Source: Quillaja saponaria
Lineage: Eukaryota; Streptophyta; Magnoliopsida; Fabales; Quillajaceae
DNA: 64,000 nt
Direction: 5' to 3'
Assembly (NCBI GenBank): GCA_029379385.1
Contig: CM055612.1
Span: forward strand, 14,260,001 to 14,324,000
How positions within the stretch are numbered: the stretch's first letter is position 1; the number at the start of each line of letters is the position of its first letter. The translations under genes were made by a program, and so were the position numbers. The notes below the pieces were generated by a model that saw only the letters and a list, made by a program, of their open reading frames with translations, did no database searches and had not been told where the DNA came from. This document shows, in pieces, positions 33,945 to 44,500 of this stretch.

Positions 33945-34830
33945 GTGAGAAATGGGCAAGGGTTGTGTCGTCACATCCTTAGTGGCGAGCCACATCGGCG
34001 CCCGGGTGTGGTGCAAAATGAGCAAGCGTTCTCGCATCGAGGGGGGGTGCGGGTAAAGAAGCTAGTCCAAGATAAGATTTGCGTAGCTACTTGGAACATA
34101 GGAACTCTTACTGGTAAATTGAGAGAGCTTGTAGATACTATAAGTAAAAGGAGGATTAATATTGCTTGCTTGCAAGAAACTAAGTGGGTAGGAGAAAAGG
34201 CTAGAGAGATAGAGAAAACATGATTCAAGATATGGTATACCGGTAAGACTAGAAATAGGAATAGAGTGGCGATTATTATAGATGGAAATTTAAAGGACGA
34301 GGTTGTTGAAGTTAAGAGGAAAGGTGATAGAATAATTTTAGTGAAATTAATGATAGACGAGGAGGCCTTCGATATCATTAGCATCTATACTCCACAAATA
34401 GGACTGGAAAAAGCTACAAAGAAAGCTTTTTGGGATGATTTAGAGGAGATGGTCCAAGGAGTACCTTTAGAGGAGAAATTGTTTATTGGTGCAGATTTGA
34501 ACAGTCATGTAGGAAATACTAACAAGGCTTTTGAGAGAGTACATGAAGGATATGATTATGGAGATAAGAATTAGGGTGGAGAGTCTATTTTAGATTTTAC
34601 GGTTGCATATGACTTGATTTTAGCTAACACTGTTCTTTAAGAAACGAGAGTCGCACTTAGTCACCTTTAGTAGCAAGCAAAATAAGAGCTAAATAGATTT
34701 TATTATGACTAGGAAGGTTGATAGAGAGGTTTGTAAGGATTGTAAAGTTATGCCTGGCGAGTGTTTAGTGTCTCAACACAAACTTATGGTTGTGGATATT
34801 GGTGTTAAGCGTTATAAGCAAAAGCATAGA
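33945..34830 (+). pseudogene. RTE LINE endonuclease domain
   Basis: AP-type endonuclease that nicks the target DNA. Visible motifs are VATWNIGTLTG (34083-34115), CLQETKWVG (34167-34193), the SIYTPQ block near 34380, GADLNSHVG (34492-34518) and, past a stop at 34573, a YDLILANT-like block near 34608-34630 and an IDFIMTRK-like block near 34695. Stops near 34221, 34572 and 34855 interrupt it. Confidence 0.85.
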
Positions 34831-34860
34831 AGTAATAAGTGTAGTAGGACTAGATGATGA

Positions 34861-36975
34861 AATTTGAATAGAGGGAAGATGGCTTTTTTAAAAGAAAAAA
34901 TGTTACAGGGTGATCCTTGGAGGGTGGAGGGTGAGTCTAATATGGTTTGGGATAAGATGGCGTGTTGTATCAGGAATACTACTAGAGAGGTGTTAAGAGA
35001 AAGTAGAGGATGTGGATCTCCAACTAAGGAGACATGGTGGTAGAATGAAGAAGTTCAACAAGCTATTAAAGTAAAAAAAGAGTGTTATAAAAGATTACAT
35101 GATAGAAAAGATGCCAAGAAAGTGGTTAGGGAAGTTAGAGGCAAGGCTTGTGGAGGACTTTACCAAAAGTTAGAGACAAATGATGGAGAGAATGATATTT
35201 ATAGGATTGCCAAGCAAAGGGAAAGACGAACTAAAGACTTAAATCAGACTAAGTGCATTAAGGATGAGGCTAATGGGGTTTTAGTTAAGGAAGACGAGAT
35301 TAATGAGAGATAGCAAACTTATTTCGATACCTTATTAAATGGAGAGTCAAGGGGTGATATTGGGGACCTTGATGACGCCTTTGATAATACGAACCACTAA
35401 TTTGTTCGTTGGATTAGAGCATAGGAGGTTAAAGAACATATTCATAAGATGAAGAATGGTATGGCAATGGGCCCAGATGATATACCAATAGAAGTTTGGA
35501 GATGCCTAGGAGATATTAGAGTAACTTGGCTTACAAATCTTTTTAACAAGATTTTAGTAACCAAGAAAATGCCTGATGAGTGGAGAAAGAGTACGTTGAT
35601 CCTTATTTATAAGAATAAAGGAGATATTCAAAGTTGTACTAATTATGGAGGAATAAAACTTATAAGTCATACAATAAAGTTGTGGGAGAGAGTGACTGAG
35701 CGTAGGCTTCAGAATGAGCTCTAGTTAAAGTTGTGGGAGAGAGTGATTGAGCGTAGGCTTCAGAATGAGACTCTAGTTTCTGAGAATCAATTTGGCTTTA
35801 TACCAGGAAGATCTACAATGGAGGCTATTTTCTTACTTAGGAGATTAATGGAGAAATATAGAGGAAAGAAAAAGGATCTTCACATGACCTTTATTGATTT
35901 AGAAATAGCGTATGATAAAGTGCCAAGACAAGTCTTGTGGTGGGTACTCGAGAAGAAGAAAGTCTTAACTAAATACGTAGAAGTTATTAAAGATATGTAT
36001 GAGGGAGTAATGACTAGGGTGCTAATCATAGATGGTATGATTGGATAGTTCCCTGATCATGATAGGTGTTCACCAATGTTCATCCTTAGGCCCTTACCTA
36101 TTTACTTTAGTCATGGATGAACTGACCTATAATATTTAAGATAGAGTTCCATGGTTCATATTGTTTGCTGATGATATCATGTTGATAGATGAAACTAGAG
36201 AAGGTTTAAATTCCAAACTAGAAATGTGGAGGAACTCATTAGAATCTAAAGGCCTTAGATTGAGTTGGACAAAAACTGAGTATATGGAGTACGATTTCAG
36301 TGAAACTAGAGGAGGCATAAATGAAATAATTTTGGACTGTCAGACAGTCCTTACAAAGGATGTGTCTAAGTATTTAGGTTCATTTATACAAAAAGATGGG
36401 ACAATTGAGCATGATGTAAGCCATAGGATCAAGGCAGGGTAGGGTGAAATGGCGAAGCGTTTTAGAAGTTTTATGTGATCCTAAAATCCTGAATAGATTG
36501 AAAGAAAAATTTTACAAGACGATAGTGAGACTAGCTATGCTGTATGGTACCGAATGTTGGGCAGTTAAAAAACAACACTCACATAAGATGGGAGCAGCTA
36601 AAATGAGAATAGCTAAAATGAGAATGTTGAGATGGATGACCAGATATACAAGAAAGAATAGAATAAGGAATGAGGAGATCCGTAAGAATGTGGAAGTAAA
36701 CCTATTGAGGAGAAAATGAGGGAGAATTGCCTATGTTAGTTTGGACATATCCAACATTGGCCAATAGATGCAGTAGTTAAGAAAAGTGACTTGGTGCAGG
36801 TGTCATGTGTTAAACGTGGTAAGGGGAGACCAAAAATTACATGGGGAGTAGTCATCGAGAAAGATATGGCTGCTCCAGGGATTACTGAAAATGTTGTCTC
36901 GAATCAATGCAAATGGAGGAAAATGATTCATATAGCCAAGCCCAACTAGTTTGAGATTTAAGTCTTAGTTGAGTT
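34861..36975 (+). pseudogene. RTE LINE reverse transcriptase
   Basis: LINE RT used for target-primed insertion. Motifs in order: MKNGMAMGPDDIPIEVWR (35449-35502), MPDEWRKSTLILIYKNKGD (35569-35625), FGFIPGRSTMEAIFLLRR (35791-35844), FIDLEIAYDKVPR (35890-35928) and the catalytic FADD (36164-36175). A C-terminal LYGTECWAVKKQH block lies near 36540-36580. A 51-52-bp tandem duplication (35676-35726 and 35727-35778) and stops near 35310, 36047 and 36441 break the frame. Confidence 0.85.
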
Positions 36976-37007
36976 GAGTTGAGTAGATGAAAATAAAACA
37001 ATAAACT

Positions 37008-37258
37008 AAGTAGTTTTATAATCATTTGTAAGTGTAGAAAAGGAAACTATTGAAAATACAGCAAGTTCATTAGTAATTCAAGAATTTAAGATGAACTTAG
37101 AGAAAAAGGTTGTATTATTGGTTCATGGTAGCTACGGTGGGCCTTGGTCTACCTTAGTTCTCATGTTAGTCACTGCCACTAGTTCAGTTCATGATAGAAA
37201 TTTTTTGGCAAGTTTTGATTTCAAATCAGAGGAGTGTTTGGCACAATAATTGAGGTTT
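37008..37258 (-). other. Leader region of the 10.7-kb element
   Basis: Lies between the RTE and the primer site. On the minus strand it is the start of the internal region and shows no convincing gag. Confidence 0.45.
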
Positions 37259-37272
37259 GGGCTCTGATACCA
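37259..37272 (-). other. Primer-binding site of the 10.7-kb element
   Basis: Read on the minus strand, TGGTATCAGAGCCC matches the complement of initiator tRNA-Met, starting 4 bases after the LTR edge at 37277. Confidence 0.85.
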
Positions 37273-37276
37273 AATT

Positions 37277-37639
37277 TGATGTAAGACAATGGATGATTTT
37301 AAGAGAAATTATGAGAATTAAAGAGAAAATGAGGGACATGTAAGAAGGAATTAATAGGAAAGCAAGAAAAAGAGGGGGAATTAGATGAAACTATGGTTTG
37401 GAAAGCTTGAAATAATGCTCTCAATATAAAAATCTTCCAAAGATCCTTAAGCAAGTCCCTACTAAGCGTTTATATAGGCTTTACATAGAACCCTAGTATA
37501 GAAACAAAAATAACCTAAAATCTAAAAACATAATAGTAAACACTACTAAATAAATTTATAAATTCTATGTTTACATAATAAAAATAATAATAAAATACAA
37601 TAATAAACTTCCATATGAGTAACATATCATTTCCCATCA
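37277..37639 (-). repeat. 5' LTR of the 10.7-kb element
   Basis: 363 bp, partner of 26967-27317. TGATGGG start and TACATCA end on the minus strand. Confidence 0.9.
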
Positions 37640-37644
37640 TATCT

Positions 37645-39459
37645 TCACTAATTACATTAATTATTCTATTTCATACAGATATTGAGTTGTCATACATTTT
37701 ATCTTCACTAGAAGGGGGAGGAGAGAGAAAGTCAAAGAGGCTATAAAATGGAAATGCAAGTAAAGTTTTCCATAAAATGTGTTTCATGTAAACCTACATG
37801 TACAAGGCAAGACAATTTTGGCGAGTTCTAATATTTTCAATGAGGCTAGCAAATGATGATTAGTAGATATATATTCTATCGATCTTACCGTGTTTTCTAT
37901 TAAAACATTCTAAACGTATAGATTTATTATTGCATGACCAACCCACTACGTTAGATTCAAAAAACTTTCCAAATATATTGTCTTAATAAATGTTCTAAGA
38001 TCACCTTTTAAGGAATAATAAATACTATTGTTAGCAATTAAAATATTCTAAAAGTACTAAGTCATTAAATCAATTACTACATTAAATGTAATTTTTGTTT
38101 TTTTAATGTGTTAACTAAATTAATGTCTTATGCACACTCGTTAGAAAAATTATTTAAATAAATTAAATTTGGTCAATGATTTTGCATTATGATGTTATTG
38201 TGAGTTTATTGGTAATAAGTATTATTGAAACGAGGGTGAGTCAAAAGAAGGGGAGACTTTGGTGTTATATTACAGAAGAAGCGAATGTACAAGGTATTTT
38301 ATTATCTTTCTTTCGTCGCTGAATGGATCAAAATTTTCAGATTAATTTTGATGTAAAGTATCTAAATAAATTATTCTTGCCTATAAAGTTGTAGTCTTTC
38401 TAGCCATGCAGATTGTGATTATGATGTAATTATTGGTCTTTATAATTAATTAAAGTTTTCTTTGAACCTATAATTCAAAAAAAGTTGACATCAATAACTT
38501 GAAGTTTCAAAATCGAATCCTTTTAATCTTTATTATCAACTTCTATCTAAATTAAGTCGATGAAAGATGACTATCATTGATTTTACTAATGGTTTCTTAT
38601 GTTGAAATTTACATTGCATAACAAAGGAATAATGAACTGACATGTAATTTTTATAAAAAAACTATATATCTACAATTACACGCACGAATAGTGAGTGGCC
38701 ACGTAGCAACTGTTGTTAATATGGATATCTCCCACATTGCTAGCATAGTAAGATTTCATAATACATTTAATTAGATGAGACACACCTCTTAATATCAATC
38801 TATTGGTTTTAAGAGTGAGGTTTTAACAGTTATAAAAAAAATTAGTTGCCACACCCATAAAAATTAGAGTATCGATGTTGCCATTTTCATTCATGGATTC
38901 TTCATTTGCACTTAATCCTAGAAAAGGCACCCAGAAGTGCTTTCTTACTACTATTTTTCCTCATGTCTTTCTTTGTTTGGGTTTTGAAATTGGTTCTAAA
39001 AGTTTTTTTCAGATTTCACTTTCTTTTTTCAGAAAGACTCTTTTCAATCCATCATTAAATGAACTGCAATAGTATCCAAGTTGTTCTTACTAGTTAGGCA
39101 CTACTAGCTAGCAGACGATGAAGAAAGCCACAGTTATTGTCTTCTGGTCACTAATATAAATCTGTTAATGATCCAAATATGACACAAAATTATTACTAGC
39201 ATCATCTAAAAGTATGCTCCGAGGGTATTACTAGCAAATGACAAAATTATAGAAATCAAGGCATGAAGTAATCAAGATTTTTAGACCTCTAAAAGCAGCT
39301 AATTCTGCCACTTTGGCTTGCACAACATCAAGGCACAGAAAGAATCTAGAATACTCGTGTTTATGTCACAATGTTTAACAATATACTCACGATCCTCAAA
39401 AGTCTAATTTAATTTTATGAAATTTTTATTTAGTATAACTTATAAGTTATGTATTTTAT
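37645..39459. other. AT-rich intergenic sequence
   Basis: No gene recognised. A stretch near 38725-38830 (CTCCCACATTG...CTATTGGTTTTAAGAGTG) resembles a repeat text common in dicot genomes, but I cannot bound it. The 65-codon open frame at 38875 has no supporting motif. Confidence 0.3.
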
Positions 39460-40459
39460 AACTTCTCAAGTTTAATACACCTAATCCTTAACTTAGTTTA
39501 CTAACTACCCAACTTTCACATACATCTAACTATTAAACTCCTAGAAAATCTAAACACCAAGAATCATTCTCTACTAACTCTCATGCTCGGTTTCAAAAGA
39601 GGAAAAAATATGCTAACCCTTAGATAGCCTAACTCTCCATTCCTCTTGGACCTCCTAATCGGCCAAAGGAAAACATTCATGCTACACTTACTGCCTTGAA
39701 ACAGAGTATTACAGCTGGAACTCTAGTCACGCCAACATCCATTCCTAAAGGCAGCAACTTGCTTTCAACACCCAGCTGATACAAAGCCTAGCTCATTCCC
39801 CCCCCCCCCCCCCCCAAACAGTTTTTTTGTCTTGTTAACACACACACAAGATCACAACATATTGACAGCTTAAATTACCACTACCCATAATTCCAAATCT
39901 GTTTTTCACCAACACAAGCTACCTAATTACCCTACTTTGAGTCCATGGTTAGGACAAGAGGCTGCACCTTCATAGTAAGAATTAAAGCCTACACCCACAC
40001 TATAAGGACTATACCAATACATAAAACACTTAGGAGAAGCCTTAAGGCTCACGATCTAAATTCTTCCACGGCTGGACCCGAAACAGAGGAGTCCCAATTA
40101 TTCATATTTCAAGGCTGGAAACTTCACAAAACCACAAGAAAACTTATACTATTAAGAGAATATAAGAAAAGATGAATTAATACCTTGAAAGCCACCCAAA
40201 AACAAGAAGAAATTACAAGGATTTTGGCGAGCTCTTAAGCAAGACTTGAAGTCAGTGGTGGAAAGATAGAAAGAACGGAGACTCGGCAGAAAAAAGGTGG
40301 GTGAGGCAGATGACAAGAATTGAGAGTCAAAGAAATGGATAAATAAAGTAATTAAATTGTTTTAGACAAATTGTCAAAGAAGCTTTAATTTATGGCTTTC
40401 ATTAATCCAATTATTTACGTAACATCCTAATAAATACGTTAAACTATAGGAATATAACA
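39460..40459 (-). repeat. LTR-T copy, 3' LTR part
   Basis: From 39460 to about 40395 it matches 46265-47140 closely, including a GAATCATTCTCTACTAACTC block and a GTCCATGGTTAGGACAAG block. On the minus strand it starts TGTTATATTCC at 40459, right after the pol end and a TTAAGGGAGAGAGAT polypurine tract (40473-40460). The lower-coordinate end is truncated. It contains an 18-C homopolymer near 39800-39817 where the sister copy has 7. Confidence 0.8.
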
Positions 40460-41815
40460 ATCTCTCTCCCTTAAAAAAAATTTCGTCCCGAATTTTAACG
40501 GGAAATTATAAGGGTATCTCCGTTACCTGAATTATTTGAATAAATATGCATAGCATTGTTTCTTTTTATTCTCATATTCCCATGTGGATTCCTGTTCTTC
40601 GTGATATTGTTGTACCACTTTTACAGAAGGAATAGTCTTCGATCGAAGTTTAAAGACTTGCTTATCAATATTTGCCACGGATGCTCCTCATACATCAAAT
40701 TCTTATCGATTTGTACCTCCTGAATTTGTAACACATAAGCCAACCTATATGCGACTGCTCCAACCCTATCTAAGCTCAAAAAAGAAATTTAATAATTCTC
40801 GGACTCAGCTTTCCATCCCCGAACCTTATAGTTCCTTTAAAAGGAAACCCTTTAGAAACATGTGATCACTTATTTCAAACTCCAACTGTCTCCGACAGTT
40901 AACCACATACGACTTACATCTGCTTTGAGCTGTCTGTAATCTATCACGAATCACCTGAACCTTCTTTACAGCATCATGAATTCGCTTTAGCCCCAACACT
41001 GATGTGCTCTCGTCTCAACCCATCAAATCGAAGATCGACATTTTCTACCATACCATGCTTCAGATGATGCCATTTGAGTGCTACCATGATAGTTGTTGTT
41101 ATAAGCAAATTCCATCAAGGGAAGATGCTGATCCCAACTATTTACAAAATCCATAACACAGACTCGTAACATGTTCTTCAAAGTCTATATAGTTCTCTCG
41201 GATTGCCAATCAGTTTAAGAATGTAAAGTTGTACTGAACAATAATTGAGTACCAAGAGTCTCCTGAAAAAAAATTTAAAACACAAAAGTAAACTAAGCAC
41301 TCCGGTCAGAGATAATAGAGACTGATACTTCATGCAATGAAACAATTTCGTCCAGATATGCATATTGATGTGCGAAATAAGTAGTTTTCATTGGAAGAAA
41401 ATATACAGACTTTGTCAAATGATTTACAATCTCACCCAAACAGAATCAAAACCCCTAAAAGTCTTAGGAAGTCCCAATACGAAGTCCACAGTAACTTTTT
41501 CCCACTTCCACTCTAGAATGTCTAGCTTTTGTAACATCCCTGTAGGCTTCTGATGTTCAGCTTTCACCTGTTATCACAAAAGGCATCTAGAAACAAAATT
41601 AGTGAAATCTTTCTTTTCAACTCCAAATCAGATGGCACAACAATCTGATCCCCATACCTCAGTACTCCTTCACTATCTACCCTAAAATCACTAATAACAC
41701 CCTAATCACAGTTTAGTTTTCTTAGTACTCGCCTCTAGATTGCTTATGCTGCTTTTACTACTTCAACAAAAATGGATCTCACTTCAAGGTTAACTCTTTG
41801 ATTTCTTAATTTACA
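40460..41815 (-). pseudogene. Chromovirus integrase and chromodomain-region tail
   Basis: Minus-strand Tekay/Del-type pol end. It shows LRYGDQIVVPSDLELKR (near 41690-41640), KAEHQKPTGMLQKLDI (near 41570-41515), LTKSVYFLPMKTTYFAHQY (near 41420-41365), TDWQSERTIQTL-like (near 41210-41180), DFVNSWDQHLPLMEFAYNN (near 41155-41095) and RDRLQTAQSRCKSY (near 40955-40910). The tail QQYHEEQESTWEYE (near 40610-40570) is the part shared with chromodomain-bearing integrases. Part of the zinc-finger segment is deleted near 41600, and stops are frequent. Confidence 0.85.
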
Positions 41816-43364
41816 TAATTATACTTAAACTTTTGTTGAACATCTTAAAAATATATTTACTTTCTTGTATATATACATTCATAGACCATTTTAACTCATC
41901 AATTTTTCTTTTTATTTAAATACCAATTATTAATTTATCTATTTTTTAAATTTAATTATCTACTTTTTCATCAAGCTTAAAATCAAGCTTTTCAATGTTA
42001 ACATAATTCCGATTCTACTTTTTAATGAATGACTTTACATTTCTATATTAATCTACTTGAATTCTAAATTATTTATTTCATATTCCTAAGTAAGTTTAAA
42101 AGAATAACACTTGACTTAACCTTATTCTTTAACTTTAACCTAAACATGAATTATACACTTCTAACCTCCACTTACATATCTTACTATTATAACCTCCTTC
42201 ACCAACAACTATTTTACCACTTACAAACAGTAATTATATCATTTTAAACCACTAATTTCACTTGTCCAATTAACTTAAAGATGCATAATTTTCCCTTTAC
42301 AAACAATTGGTTGACACCCCCTAACATTCTAAGAAATGCATGGCAAATAGAGAGTTTATTACTTTTTCATTCTAGGCTGCCATAGCCTTCAATTAGTCAA
42401 GGAGACAACCTTATTTCAGCCTTTAAAATCAGCCTAACACAGGAACAGAAAGCCCAAGACAACAACCCACAACTTTAACTTTAATTAAAACAATATGTGT
42501 ACAGAAATAGAACAACCAACATTGCTATTCATCTACTTGATATTTCAACTGAATACACGGTCAGAATTAAGCTACTACATGGTATCAACTTGGATTGAGA
42601 ACCAAATTAAAATAGGGCTTGCCCTCTTTGTTTCGCAGTTGCTCTCTTTTCACTAACACATACCCATACCAACGAAGAGAAACCCCCACACGGCAAAGAA
42701 GAGAAACAAGACTGAATTAGTGTCAAGGAAAGATGAAACAATAGTGATAATTACTACTAATCACTCTTAAGTGAAGAAATTCCAGTCTTTATTATCCCTA
42801 TAATAAAGCTTCTGTGGCCAACAAAAGGAAATGATGAAGAACGCACCAACCAACAACAATCCACTCTACACAACAGAGGATAGTCACAGCCAAGGAAGCT
42901 GGAACCTTCAAGCAAAATAGAGGTCCACAGTTATATATATATAGACAAAACAGGGGAGAAAAACTCACCCAAAATAGGAAAATAATATATATAGCTGAAA
43001 ATAGTAAAACTCAACCTTATTCACTTGCTCCCAACACTCATGGAAAAGAAAAGAGGGTGATAAGTTGGTTAAGTAAAAAGGAGAAAAGACAAAAGCATAT
43101 TGTAAACTAATAGCTTACACTTAGTTTATTAATTTTTGGTATAAACTTAATCAATTATATTTCTCTAACTTATTACTATATATATATATATTGCCACTTA
43201 AAAATACCAGTCTAAGTTCAATCCAAGGTGGACTAATTCAATAAATATTTACAAGCACTCTTTTATTTTAATTTACTTTATGCAATTTAGTATCGACATC
43301 GTCACAATAATTTACATACAAAATTTTAAAATACCTATTAGGATATTGAGTTATACTAAAAATT
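41816..43364 (-). repeat. LTR-T-like segment, second 3' LTR
   Basis: AT-rich and non-coding. It begins on the minus strand immediately after a second pol end at 43365 and shares with 20080-20140 the block AATTTACATACAAAATTT. Purine/adenine-rich leader-like text lies near 42640-43060. It is fused directly to mid-pol of the other copy at about 41815, so its far end is missing. Confidence 0.5.
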
Positions 43365-43582
43365 TCATCCCGAATTTTAACCAAAAAAAATACGGATAAA
43401 TTGTTTACCTATATCAGATGTAGATATTGTTGTTTCACTACAACATTGATCTCCCACATAGTTTTTTTTTTTATTGGTTTTCACCAAAGGCATTAATCGA
43501 AGTTTACGGATTTATCTATGTTTTACTCACCACTAATTACTTCTCACACATTAGAGTCTTATCATCTTTTACCTCTTGGAAC
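43365..43582 (-). pseudogene. Second chromovirus pol 3' tail
   Basis: On the minus strand it retains the tail of chromovirus pol, with a VKDDKTLMCEK-like start and a WLKFGMKFLV-like end. The end (CGGGATGAAATTTTT) parallels CGGGACGAAATTTTTTTT at the first copy. It is interrupted at 43583 by the hAT-type MITE. Confidence 0.5.
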
Positions 43583-44113
43583 TAGGGGTGGCAATGAGCC
43601 GAGCTAGCTCGTGAACAGCTCGTGAGCTACTCGTTAAGAGCTCGGATCAAGCTCGGCTCGTTTTCTAAACGAGCCGATCTTGAGCTTTATTTTAAGCTCG
43701 TTTAGTAAAACGAGCCGAGCTCAATCTTTCCAAAGCTCGACTCGTGAGCTAGCTCGTTTAATATTATTTAATAAATTTTTTTTTATTTATATATACATTT
43801 ATAATAAATATATTTATATACAACAAAACTAACACAAATTGTTACTTGGTTTAGTGGTAAACTGCACAAATTTTCACTAAGAGGTCTTGGGTTCGACTCT
43901 CCTTGCCTACAAAACATTTTTAGAATTTTCAAAAAAATTTCACGAGCCCTTAACGAGCTGAGCCGAGCTTGAATATTTGCTCGCGAGCCCTTAACGAGCT
44001 TAGGCTCGCGAGCCTAGGACGAGCTCGAGCCGAGCTCGAGCCCACCTAAAGTAAGACGAGCCTAGCCGAGCTTTGCTAAAGCTCGGCTCGAGCTCGGCTC
44101 GTTGATACCCCTA
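43583..44113. mobile_element. hAT-type MITE carrying a tRNA-like sequence
   Basis: 531 bp with an exact 8-bp target duplication CTTGGAAC (43575-43582 and 44114-44121). The terminal inverted repeats begin TAGGGGTGGCAATGAGCC and, at the other end, TAGGGGTATCAACGAGCC (15 of 18 identical). An 8-bp duplication and a TAGGGG-type end fit the hAT superfamily. Both flanks of the element are packed with AGCTCG/CGAGCC words in both orientations, able to form extensive secondary structure. There is no transposase. Confidence 0.9.
43841..43910 (+). other. tRNA-like sequence with Pol III box A and box B
   Basis: Contains TGGTTTAGTGGTA (box A-like, 43847-43859) and GGTTCGACTC (box B-like, 43890-43899) at tRNA-like spacing in the centre of the MITE. 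The flanking stems do not pair well, so it is probably a tRNA- or SINE-derived insert, not a working tRNA gene. Confidence 0.5.
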
Positions 44114-44121
44114 CTTGGAAC

Positions 44122-44500
44122 GGTTATGGGCCCACCACTCTTTCGCTACGCCACTCTGATAATTACACCCAAATCTTAATCCCACTCGGACTTAACTTTT
44201 CATTTTACCTCAAAACACACTCAAATCAATTATAGAAAGTATCGTAAAATTTCACACATTTCTCTGTATTAAAAGAACGTCTATTGAGGCTATTATTGTT
44301 TAACTAAAATTTCAACTAAGTCTCCTTGTAATCTTTTACTGCCTCAATTTCTTGTCATAGGAGCCTGAGGAATGGTTAACTCCTGATCAAGCCAATATTC
44401 TATATAGTCAAGAATAATATATTAAAAAATCACAACTTGAAGTTTCAGGATGACCAAAACATATCACTAAGTCAAGGACCTCTAAACCATGACCAACCTG
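44122..44500 (-). other. Chromovirus leader remnant
   Basis: On the minus strand, sequence after the LTR end reads GGTTGGTCATGGTTTAGAGG, like a damaged Met-tRNA primer site followed by a leader. The rest is non-coding. Almost all of gag-pol is missing between here and 43580. Confidence 0.4.

Larger units (their letters stand above)
33759..37007 (+). mobile_element. Full-length RTE-clade LINE with target duplication
   Basis: Inserted in the 10.7-kb element. The element body is 33781-36986, flanked by a near-perfect 21-22-base duplication (33759-33780 and 36987-37007; one substitution and one length difference). It begins with the plant-RTE leader (GCCGGTCCTAAGCCCGGAT at 33799-33817) and encodes endonuclease then reverse transcriptase. 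It ends CCCAACTAGTTTGAGAT followed by repeated TTGAG units instead of a poly(A) tail, as in RTE elements. At 3.2 kb it has the normal length for the clade, but stops break the ORF. Confidence 0.9.
26962..37644 (-). mobile_element. 10.7-kb LTR element lacking gag-pol
   Basis: Bounded by a 5-bp target duplication TATCT (26962-26966 and 37640-37644). It has near-identical 350-363-bp LTRs at 26967-27317 and 37277-37639, with TGATG/CATCA termini. On the minus strand the primer site TGGTATCAGAGC lies at 37272-37261, and the polypurine tract AACAAGGGAAGAA abuts the downstream LTR at 27330-27318. The original interior seems to be 27318-29236 plus 37008-37258, and no gag, protease, RT or integrase is recognisable, as in large non-autonomous derivatives. 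LTR-T material and a complete RTE occupy the rest. Confidence 0.85.

Noticed and set aside
33971..34384. 137-codon minus-strand open frame
   Set aside because: Antisense of the RTE endonuclease, which carries the true motifs on the plus strand.
43841..43910. Functional tRNA gene
   Set aside because: Box A and box B are present, but I could not form acceptor or anticodon stems, and it sits inside a MITE.
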